Under the pieces are notes generated by a model that was given only the letters and a program-made list of their open reading frames with translations, searched no databases and was not told the DNA's origin. Positions 17,027-23,225 of a stretch of DNA of 64,000 nt are shown piece by piece. The stretch is from Geothrix sp. 21YS21S-2 (GTDB taxonomy: Bacteria > Acidobacteriota > Holophagae > Holophagales > Holophagaceae). Position 1 is the stretch's first letter. Each line of letters starts with the position of its first letter. A program made the position numbers and the translations under genes. The DNA is taken from positions 1,088,001 to 1,152,000 of the forward strand of contig NZ_CP132910.1 in NCBI RefSeq assembly GCF_030846775.1, given 5' to 3'.

Positions 17027-17526
17027 AAGCTGTAAGTCACGCCCAGATTCAAGGTGGCCAGGGTGGCGCTGTCGATGTTGTGCGTCGTGTAGCGGGCCTG
17101 GATCCCCACGTGCCGGTCCAGGTCGTAGCCCACGCCCAGGTCGAGGCCCAGGCCGTTCCTCGAATCGGAATGGCCGTGGAGCGAGGTGCCGTAGCTGACC
17201 AGGGAAACGCCGCCCAGGAGGTAGACGCCGCGGCGGTTCCGGTCCGGGTGCCAGGTGTAGTCGGCGCCCACCCCGAAGCTGGTGGTGGAGGCGCCGTCCT
17301 TCGAGCCGAAGACCGTGATGTCGGCCCGGGCCATGAGGCCGTGGCCGCCCCCGAAGTCCCACCGCCCGTGACCGCCCGCCTGGAGCCCCAGGTTGGCCAC
17401 GTTGGTGAGGTCGTTCACGGGGAAGGCCAGGGCGCCCTGCACCCCGAACACGGGTTCCGCCGCCGAAGCCAGGGAACCGCAGCCCGCAATCAGGACCGTA
17501 GCAAGGAAGAAGCCGGAAGTTTTCAA
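17023..17526 (-). CDS. outer-membrane beta-barrel protein (small)
   Basis: A 167-residue exported protein. The TTG at 17526 is chosen since AGGAG lies seven bases upstream and the signal peptide (KTSGFFLATVLIAGCGSLASA) begins immediately. After it come alternating strands ending in aromatic residues (LGLQAGGHGRWDFGGG, FGVGADYTWHP, GIQARYTTHNID) and a terminal Phe after VTYSF, the classic C-terminal signature for barrel insertion. The size suggests eight strands (OmpA/OmpX-type). A chance lipobox-like IAGC lies in the signal, but the ASA-AEP cut site and barrel favour signal peptidase I. Confidence 0.83.
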   Translation of the reverse strand: MKTSGFFLATVLIAGCGSLASAAEPVFGVQGALAFPVNDLTNVANLGLQAGGHGRWDFGGGHGLMARADITVFGSKDGASTTSFGVGADYTWHPDRNRRGVYLLGGVSLVSYGTSLHGHSDSRNGLGLDLGVGYDLDRHVGIQARYTTHNIDSATLATLNLGVTYSF

Positions 17527-17655
17527 GGGAAGTCTCCTGGAATTGGCCGACAGGAACGGCTCTGGAAGCATTGTATATTCCAAGAGCGCCGATGCGGTTG
17601 CCGAAGTTCGGCACGCGCGATCAAACCCCGTCATTCCTTGAGGATCTCAAAAAAG

Positions 17656-18237
17656 ATGAAACCTCCTCCCGATCCCCTCCCACGCTGCGGCTGGTGCGGC
17701 ACCGACCCGGCCTACGTGGCCTACCATGACGAGGAGTGGGGCGTGCCGTCCCGGGACGACCGCCATCTCTTCGAGATGCTCATCCTCGAGGGCGCCCAGG
17801 CCGGCCTGAGCTGGTCCACGATCCTGCGCAAGCGGGAGGCGTACCGGCTCGCCTACGACGGCTTCGACCCCGCCGCGGTGGCGGCCTACGGCCCCGAGCG
17901 CCTGGAGGCCCAGCTGCGGGATCCCGGCATCGTCCGGAACCGGCTGAAGGTGGCCGCCGCCGTGGCCAACGCCCGGGCCTTCCTGGCCGTGCAGGCCGAG
18001 TTCGGCTCCTTCGCCGCCTACCTCTGGGCCTTCGTCGGGGACAGGCCCCGCGTGGAGCGGCGCCGGACCCTCGCCGAGGTCCCCGCCGTGAGCCCGGAGG
18101 CCGAGGCCCTCTCCCGGGACCTGAAGCGCCGGGGGTTCAAGTTCGTGGGGCCGACCATCATCTACGCGTTCATGCAGGCCGTGGGCATGGTGGATGATCA
18201 CGTCGACACCTGCTGGCGGCGTATACTGGCGCCATGA
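17656..18237 (+). CDS. tag: DNA-3-methyladenine glycosylase I
   Basis: A 193-residue base-excision enzyme that removes 3-methyladenine from alkylated DNA. It aligns by eye with E. coli Tag: CGWCGTDPAYVAYHDEEWGVP at the N-terminus, EGAQAGLSW, RGFKFVGPTIIYAFMQAVGMVDDH and a final Cys. The zinc ligands are all present (Cys11, His24, and His plus Cys of DDHVDTC). A GAGGA sequence lies about 12 bases upstream of the ATG, somewhat far. The stop overlaps the start of the next gene by ATGA. Confidence 0.96.
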   Translation: MKPPPDPLPRCGWCGTDPAYVAYHDEEWGVPSRDDRHLFEMLILEGAQAGLSWSTILRKREAYRLAYDGFDPAAVAAYGPERLEAQLRDPGIVRNRLKVAAAVANARAFLAVQAEFGSFAAYLWAFVGDRPRVERRRTLAEVPAVSPEAEALSRDLKRRGFKFVGPTIIYAFMQAVGMVDDHVDTCWRRILAP

Positions 18238-18539
18238 CAACCGAGACTTTCAAGGCCAGCCGCTGGACCAGGGGGAACCGCCTCTTCCCCACCTGCATCG
18301 AAGTCACCGACACGGCGGTGACCCGGTGGAAGCGCTCGTGGTTCACGCGCAACGAGATGACCATCCACCTGCTGCGGGTGGCCAGCGTGCGCATCAACAC
18401 CGGGGTGTTCTGGTCCGAGATCCTCATCGAGTCCACCGGAGGCACCGACCCCCTCACCAGCGCGGGCCACCGCAAGAAGGACGCCCTGCGCATCAAGGAG
18501 CTCATCGAGCTCGCCCAGACGCGCCAGCTCGCCCCGTGA
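18234..18539 (+). CDS. small PH-like domain protein
   Basis: A 101-residue soluble protein coupled to tag through an ATGA overlap. It has an early strand pair (LFPTCIEVTDTAVTRWKRSW), then NEMTIHLLRVASVRINTGVFWSEILIEST and a C-terminal helix (HRKKDALRIKELIELAQ). This order of strands followed by one helix is that of bacterial PH-like domains, where the central strand often reads as an I/V-x-x-V-x-x-x-G/T-F/L pattern. Binding partner unknown. No link to DNA repair is evident beyond co-transcription. Confidence 0.72.
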   Translation: MTTETFKASRWTRGNRLFPTCIEVTDTAVTRWKRSWFTRNEMTIHLLRVASVRINTGVFWSEILIESTGGTDPLTSAGHRKKDALRIKELIELAQTRQLAP

Positions 18540-18564
18540 ATGAGTAGTCTTTCCCCTTTTCCTT

Positions 18565-18594
18565 CCTCGGCGAACCTCGGTCACCTCGGCGATG
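18565..18594. repeat. CCTCGG-type short repeat outside the IS
   Basis: Three CCTCGG units spaced 10-11 bases apart and ending in CGATG lie just outside the left end of the IS630-type element. They resemble the arms of the inverted repeat inside the element (19154-19194), which also consist of CCTCGG units ending in CGATGG. It may be a relic of an earlier, related insertion or a target-side repeat; no protein is encoded in the roughly 70-base gap. Confidence 0.6.
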
Positions 18595-18613
18595 CATTCT
18601 GTTCCAAGAGCTA

Positions 18614-18643
18614 GTGTAGGCCGCCAGAAGAACAGGTAACACC
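18614..18643 (+). repeat. left terminal inverted repeat of the IS
   Basis: Begins with GTGTAGGCCGCCAGAA, identical to the complement of the other end; the inner 14 bases match at nine positions. The TA at 18612-18613 precedes it. Confidence 0.95.
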
Positions 18644-18673
18644 TTGTCCCCCCCCCTTCGCCTCGGGTCCAGT

Positions 18674-19093
18674 TCAGGGCTTGGTGTTGACGAGTCGCTT
18701 GATGCCCCCGTCCTTGAGGGGCCAGTTATGAAAATTGATCAGCAGGCCCACTTCGAAATTTGCAAAGTGGAGGCAGCTATTCAGTTGGGCGAAGTCGGCA
18801 TCCGAAAACTTCGCAATGGCCTTCGCCTCGACGACCACCTTGTGGTCCACCACGATATCCATGATGTAGGCATTCGCGACGCACAATTCCTTGTAGGTGA
18901 TGTCGAGGTGAACCTCGCGTAGGGCCTCGTGTCCGGCCAACCTGAGTTCATGGGCGAGGCAAGCCTTGTAGGCATTTTCCAGGAGTCCAGGCCCCAGAAC
19001 TATCTGCACCCTGATGGCAGCGAGGATGATGGCTTCGGTGATATCTCGATGGGGATAGTTGTCGCCCCAATCTTCGCCCCAATGCCGACCCAT
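18674..19093 (-). CDS. GxxExxY protein (PD-(D/E)xK-like), IS passenger
   Basis: A 139-residue protein. The naming motif is GLLENAY at residues 36-42. Further on, Asp79 (in YIMDIVVD) and Glu89-Ala-Lys91 (VVVEAKAI) fit the D...ExK core of the PD-(D/E)xK nuclease superfamily, to which this family has been assigned. Biological function is unknown. AGGAGG sits a few bases before the chosen ATG; an open frame continues further upstream but only through the repeat. It lies inside the inverted repeats on the same strand as the transposase and downstream of it, so it moves as cargo. In the deletion copy only its last 74 codons remain. Confidence 0.9.
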   Translation of the reverse strand: MGRHWGEDWGDNYPHRDITEAIILAAIRVQIVLGPGLLENAYKACLAHELRLAGHEALREVHLDITYKELCVANAYIMDIVVDHKVVVEAKAIAKFSDADFAQLNSCLHFANFEVGLLINFHNWPLKDGGIKRLVNTKP

Positions 19094-19153
19094 GACTTCC
19101 TCCTTCGGGTCAGGAGTGCGCTCAATCACGCCGGGACGTTCAGGCCAGAATTC

Positions 19154-19293
19154 TTTCCTCGGTATCCTCGGCCTCCTCGGCGCCTCGGCGATGGGCTTTT
19201 CGACGGGTGCTTCGGCGCATGTAATCTTTGCTCCGACTGATACTTGAGAAAGCCATCGCCGAGGCGCCGAGGAGGCCGAGGATACCGAGGAAA
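19154..19293. repeat. 41-bp-arm perfect inverted repeat (CCTCGG-rich) between transposase and cargo
   Basis: The arm at 19154-19194 is the exact reverse complement of 19253-19293, separated by 58 bases. Each arm consists of CCTCGG-type units (TATCCTCGGCCTCCTCGGCG in the middle). Transcribed, it would form a long stable stem between the transposase stop and the GxxExxY start. Possible roles are terminator or attenuator of read-through into the cargo, or a relic of nested insertion; the sequence does not decide. Confidence 0.93.
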
Positions 19294-19313
19294 AGAACAA
19301 GGCAGGTTCGCCG

Positions 19314-20414
19314 TCAACCCTTGGCAGAGGCCGTCCGAATGGCCGCGAGGGCCTGCCGTGCTCGTGTCATCTTGGCGAGGATATCGTTCGCGGACGCGGT
19401 CCAAACAAATGGTTTCGGAGCGGCATTGTGTCTCGCGATATAGGTGTGGATCGCTGCTTCGAGTTCCGGGACGGATCTGAAAATACCCCTTCGGATGCGG
19501 TTCTCCGTGATGTCCCGGAAAAATCGCTCCACCATGTTCAACCACGATGAACTGCTGGGGGTGAAGTGAACGTGGACCCTCGAATGGCCTTTCAACCAGC
19601 TTTTGACCGCCGGATGTTTGTGGGTGGCGTAGTTGTCGCAAATGATGTGCAGAGCGAGTCGCTTCGACGTACCCCGCTCAAGCCGCTTGAGGAACTTCAG
19701 CCACTCCTCATGGCGATGACGTGGCATCGTGGCCGAGATCACCGTACCATCCAGCGTGTTCATGGCCGCAAAGAGGGTGGTCGTTCCATTGCGCTTGTAG
19801 TCGTGCGTCATGGTGCCGCAGCGACCCTTCTTCATCGGTAGGCCAGGCTGAGTCCGGTCCAGGGCCTGAATCTGGCTCTTCTCATCTACGCTCAGCACGA
19901 TGGCATGCTCCGGAGGGTCCAGATACAGGGCCACGATGTCCACCAACTTCTCTTCGAAATGAGGATCGTTGCTTAACTTGAAACCAACGGTGCGGTGCGG
20001 CTTGAGGCCATTCTGACGCCAAATGCGTCCCACCGTGCTCTCGCTCACCCCGGTGGCCTGCGCCATGGAGGCCCGGCTCCAGTGCGTGGCATTGACGGGC
20101 TGCGTCGTCTTATGGAGCACCTCTTGCCCCTTCAAAGCAATCACCCAAGACTTCCGGCCTCGACCTGGGCGTTCCCTCTCGAGGCCATCGAAGCCCGCTT
20201 CCTCCCATCGCTTGAGGCATTGCCAAGCAGTCCGATGATCACAGCCCAAAGCCTGGCCGATGCCACGAAAGGACTCGCCAGAAGCTCGATGAAGAACGAT
20301 CTTGGCCCGCAAGACGCTGCGCGCAGGCAAGGTCCGGCTCCGCGCCATTTCCTCAAGGCGTCTGAATTGCTCCACAGTTAGATCAACTCGCCCCACTTGC
20401 GCCAAAGTTCTCAC
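19314..20414 (-). CDS. IS630-family transposase (DDE)
   Basis: A 366-residue full-length transposase. The N-terminus carries two helix-turn-helix segments (residues about 12-75, with GIGQALGCDHRTAWQCLKRW, and about 110-140, with ATGVSESTVGRIWRQNGL). The catalytic triad is Asp177 in VLSVDEKS, Asp260 in IICDNYATHK and Glu296 in SSWLNMVERFF, with 35 residues between the second and third acids. It cuts at the element ends and inserts at TA. The start is GTG at 20414, close inside the right inverted repeat, with no strong ribosome site, as common for transposases. No frameshift is needed. Confidence 0.96.
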   Translation of the reverse strand: MRTLAQVGRVDLTVEQFRRLEEMARSRTLPARSVLRAKIVLHRASGESFRGIGQALGCDHRTAWQCLKRWEEAGFDGLERERPGRGRKSWVIALKGQEVLHKTTQPVNATHWSRASMAQATGVSESTVGRIWRQNGLKPHRTVGFKLSNDPHFEEKLVDIVALYLDPPEHAIVLSVDEKSQIQALDRTQPGLPMKKGRCGTMTHDYKRNGTTTLFAAMNTLDGTVISATMPRHRHEEWLKFLKRLERGTSKRLALHIICDNYATHKHPAVKSWLKGHSRVHVHFTPSSSSWLNMVERFFRDITENRIRRGIFRSVPELEAAIHTYIARHNAAPKPFVWTASANDILAKMTRARQALAAIRTASAKG

Positions 20415-20442
20415 CTGCCGCTTGGATGCGACGAGCTGTATT

Positions 20443-20472
20443 GGCGTTACAGGTATTTCTGGCGGCCTACAC
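20443..20472 (-). repeat. right terminal inverted repeat of the IS
   Basis: Complement of the left end over the outer 16 bases. The last base (C20472) together with the following TA forms the TAG stop of the carbonic anhydrase gene on the minus strand. Confidence 0.95.
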
Positions 20473-21185
20473 TAGTGCGTCTTGCGCCCCTTGGCGGCGT
20501 GCGCCTCCTGGACTTCGGGCAGCCAGGTCACGGTGCCCGAGGACAGGTCGTAGAGCGCCGCCACGACCCTCAGGTGGCCTTCGGCCACCTTCTCCCGCAG
20601 GATCTCGCTGCGCGCCACCATGGCCTTGGCCTGGCGCTGGGCGTTCACCGCGGACAGGCGCTTCAGGTGGCTCTTCACGTCGTCCGACCCCCTGGGGGTG
20701 GTCTCCAGGAGCCCGGCCATGGAGGCCTGGAAGATCCACAGGTTGCCGGGCAGCGGCTTGCCGTTGGCCTCGGCCACGGCCGCCACGGCGCCGCAGGCGG
20801 TGTGGCCCATGACCACCACCACCGGACAGCCCAGGTGCTCCACCGCGTACTCCGCGGAGGCGAGGCCCTGCGTGTCGGGGCTGTTGCCGGCCTCGCGGAT
20901 GGTGAAGAGCCGGCCGAGTTCCTGGTCGAAGATGTAGTTGTCCGCGAGGCGGCTGTCGCTGCAGGTGACGATCACCGCCAGGGGATGCTGGCCCCCGGCC
21001 AGGAGCTCGCGCACCCGCGGGTCCTCGGCGCTGCGCAGGCTCCGGGAGCGGCGGCCCTCCACGAAGCGCTGGTTCCCGGCCTTGAGCTCGGCCAGGGCCG
21101 TCTCGGGCGAGAGGGCCTCGGTCGCCGGGGCGTGCTGGGCGGGCAGGGCGAAATAGAGGCCGGCGACCAGAAGGGAGGGGATCAT
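20472..21185 (-). CDS. beta-class carbonic anhydrase, exported
   Basis: A 237-residue enzyme interconverting CO2 and bicarbonate. Zinc ligands are Cys75 and Asp77 in CSDSR, and His128 and Cys131 in GHTACG; the Asp-Arg dyad of beta-class enzymes is kept. The first 20 residues (MIPSLLVAGLYFALPAQHAP) form a signal peptide, so it acts in the periplasm, unlike the second carbonic anhydrase at 30.4 kb. I chose the ATG at 21185 because AAGGAG is six bases upstream; the ATG six bases earlier touches the ribosome site. Its stop codon straddles the IS junction and would read TAG with or without the element. Confidence 0.93.
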   Translation of the reverse strand: MIPSLLVAGLYFALPAQHAPATEALSPETALAELKAGNQRFVEGRRSRSLRSAEDPRVRELLAGGQHPLAVIVTCSDSRLADNYIFDQELGRLFTIREAGNSPDTQGLASAEYAVEHLGCPVVVVMGHTACGAVAAVAEANGKPLPGNLWIFQASMAGLLETTPRGSDDVKSHLKRLSAVNAQRQAKAMVARSEILREKVAEGHLRVVAALYDLSSGTVTWLPEVQEAHAAKGRKTH

Positions 21186-21298
21186 GGGCATCTCCTTGAG
21201 GATTTCAACAATCTAGCCCATCGCGGCCCTGGGAGCACCCTTTTCCGCAGGCTTCCTTGCTACCATCACCTCCATACCCCGATATCTGGAGGCGGCCC

Positions 21299-22405
21299 AT
21301 GGCCCTCAACACCCGCTTCGGCGCAGCGATGGACACCGACCGCATGGTCTCCCAGTTCATGGAGATGGTGCGGATCGACAGCGAATCGGGAGAGGAGGCC
21401 GCGTTCATGGCCTGGCTCCTGCCGGTCCTGCGGGACCTGGGCGCCTCCGCGGACCTGGACGCCTATGGGAATCTCATCGCCAAGGTTCCCGGCAAGGGCA
21501 GTTCCGGCGCCCCGATCCTCCTCTCCTGCCACGGCGACACCGTGAAGCCCGGCAAGGGCATCCGCCCCGTGCTGGCCGACGGCGTGGTGCGGTCCGGGGG
21601 GGACACCATCCTGGGCGCCGACGACAAGGCCGGCATCGCCGAGCTGCTGGAGACCCTGCGCGTGGCGCCGGTGCACCCGCCCCTGGAGATCGCCATCAGC
21701 CGCCAGGAGGAAGTGGGCCTCCTGGGCGTCAAGAACCTGGACTACAGCCGCCTGACGGCCACCAGGGGCTTCCTGCTCGACAACGACACCCTGGACACGA
21801 TCATCACCGGCGGCCCCTCGTACTTCGCTATCGACGTGAAGGTCACCGGCAAGTCCGCCCACGCCGGCATGGAACCCGAAAAGGGCGTCAACGCCATCGT
21901 GGCCGCCTCCCGCGCCATCGCCGCGCTGCGCCTGGGGCGCCTGGACGCCGAGACCACCTCCAACGTGGGCATCATCCAGGGCGGCCTCATCCGCAACGGC
22001 GTGCCCGACCACTGCACCTTCATGGCGGAATGCCGCAGCCTCGACCACCCCAAGGGCCAGGCCCTCGCCGACGAGCTCGTGGCCGCCATCCGCAGGGAAG
22101 TGGAGGCCTTCGGCGCGACGGTGGAGATCACCGTGAACAACCTCTGCCGGGCCTCCCGCATCGACCCCGCCACGTCCTGGACCGTGGACGTGGCCACCCG
22201 CGCCCTGGCCACGCTGGACATCCAGGCCCAGCCCGCCCTCATGTGCGGGTTCACCGACGCCTCCATCTACAACAACCACGGCATCGAGATGGCCGTGGTG
22301 GGCATCGGCGCGCGCCAGGAGCACTCCACGGACGAGCACATCCTCGTGGAGGACATGGAGCGGGCCGTGGCCATGATGGTGGAGATCCTCCGCCTGAGCG
22401 CCTAG
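21299..22405 (+). CDS. M20-family metallopeptidase, PepT-like
   Basis: A 368-residue cytosolic di-zinc peptidase. Metal-ligand motifs appear in order: SCHGDTV (His), GADDKAG (bridging Asp), SRQEEVGLLG (catalytic Glu and ligand Glu), LLDNDTLD (Asp), and RQEHSTDEHI (His). A lid domain with GKSAHAGMEPEKGVNAI lies in the middle. This order matches tripeptidase T and its YqjE-type relatives. The start is ATG at 21299 after TGGAGG; a longer frame has no ribosome site. A terminator hairpin follows the stop, so the gene is transcribed alone or last. Confidence 0.93.
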   Translation: MALNTRFGAAMDTDRMVSQFMEMVRIDSESGEEAAFMAWLLPVLRDLGASADLDAYGNLIAKVPGKGSSGAPILLSCHGDTVKPGKGIRPVLADGVVRSGGDTILGADDKAGIAELLETLRVAPVHPPLEIAISRQEEVGLLGVKNLDYSRLTATRGFLLDNDTLDTIITGGPSYFAIDVKVTGKSAHAGMEPEKGVNAIVAASRAIAALRLGRLDAETTSNVGIIQGGLIRNGVPDHCTFMAECRSLDHPKGQALADELVAAIRREVEAFGATVEITVNNLCRASRIDPATSWTVDVATRALATLDIQAQPALMCGFTDASIYNNHGIEMAVVGIGARQEHSTDEHILVEDMERAVAMMVEILRLSA

Positions 22406-22415
22406 AAGGTTCCCT

Positions 22416-22434
22416 GGCGGGTTCCCGCTTTTTT
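22416..22434 (+). terminator. intrinsic terminator after the M20 peptidase
   Basis: A short GC stem, GCGG-GTTC-CCGC, is followed directly by six T. It begins 11 bases after the peptidase stop. Confidence 0.75.
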
Positions 22435-22613
22435 CACTTCCCGCGTTGCCCCAGGGGTCTGCCTGACCGATCTCATCCCCGTGCATCCCCGGCTGATTCC
22501 TGCCGGAGTGGGTCCAGGCGAGTGGCTCGATGGACGGGGAAAGGGACGACAGCCTGTTTGGCTAGATCCGAAGCCTCGTCAGAATGCAGGCCAAGGCCAC
22601 CATGGCCGCGAAC

Positions 22614-23213
22614 CTAGCCCATCCGGCCCGCCAGGTCCTCCGCCCCGGCCTGCCGGAGTCCCTCCACCACCCCCTCCCGGTTCCGCTCCGGCTGGTTCTG
22701 GCTCAGCTTCCACTTCCCCACCAGCCGGGTCACCTCGATCTCGATGCCCACCACCGCGGCGATCCGGCCTTCCAGGAAGTCGGCAGGCGCGTCCGCCGGC
22801 CTCCAGGGCGCGGGGAACGCCGCCTCGTGCTCCGCGGTCAGGTCGTCCAGGAGGCCGCGGACCCAGGCCGGATCGTCGTGGACCCGGAGCCGCCCGTGGG
22901 CGTGGACCACCAGGTAGTTCCAGGTGGGCACGGCCTTGCCGGTCTCGCGCTTGGTGGGATACCAGCCCGGACTGACGTAGTGCCCGGGCCCCTGGAAGAT
23001 GGCCAGGACCTCGGCGCCGTCGGCGGCCCGCCAAAGGGGGTTCGCGCGTGCCACGTGGCCGCGCAGGGTGCCCGCGGGACCCGTCAGCAGCGGGATGTGG
23101 TCGGCGGTGAGGCCTTCGGGACCCAGGGTCACGAGGGCGGCCAGCGGGTGCCGGCGCATGAGGCCCTCGAGGGCCTCGGGCCGGGATTCCTCGAAGTGGG
23201 GAGGCAGGTACAT
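22614..23213 (-). CDS. PaiB-like FMN-binding negative transcriptional regulator
   Basis: A 199-residue split-barrel flavin-fold protein of the PaiB family: MYLPPHFEESRPEALEGLMR at the N-terminus, LAIFQGPGHYVSPGWYPTK, VPTWNYLVVHAHGRLRV, and the C-terminal EIEVTRLVGKWKLSQNQPERNREGVVEGL. In Bacillus, PaiB is linked to control of sporulation and protease genes, although the fold is that of FMN-binding enzymes. No PaiA acetyltransferase is next to it. It lies 12 bases after the hybrid kinase stop on the same strand, so the two may be co-transcribed. Confidence 0.92.
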   Translation of the reverse strand: MYLPPHFEESRPEALEGLMRRHPLAALVTLGPEGLTADHIPLLTGPAGTLRGHVARANPLWRAADGAEVLAIFQGPGHYVSPGWYPTKRETGKAVPTWNYLVVHAHGRLRVHDDPAWVRGLLDDLTAEHEAAFPAPWRPADAPADFLEGRIAAVVGIEIEVTRLVGKWKLSQNQPERNREGVVEGLRQAGAEDLAGRMG

Positions 23214-23225
23214 GGCTCCAGCGTA

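Larger units (their letters stand above)
18614..20472 (-). mobile_element. IS630-family insertion sequence with GxxExxY passenger gene, intact
   Basis: A 1859-bp element with imperfect 30-bp terminal inverted repeats (25 of 30 match; the outer 16, GTGTAGGCCGCCAGAA, are identical) and a TA on both sides (18612-18613 and 20473-20474), the target duplication typical of IS630/Tc1-mariner. Reading leftward it contains the transposase, a 41-bp-arm inverted repeat, and a GxxExxY gene. Most IS630 elements are 1.0-1.3 kb and carry only the transposase. A 754-bp deletion copy lies at 26559. The element ends inside a stop codon of the carbonic anhydrase gene and regenerates it. Confidence 0.95.

Noticed and set aside
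17023-17526. Lipoprotein call for the small barrel, due to IAGC in the signal
   Set aside because: A good signal-peptidase I site and the C-terminal Phe barrel signature favour an outer-membrane protein.
18565-19293. CCTCGG units as a possible CRISPR or tandem array
   Set aside because: Units are too short and irregular, arranged as an inverted repeat, with no spacers or cas genes.
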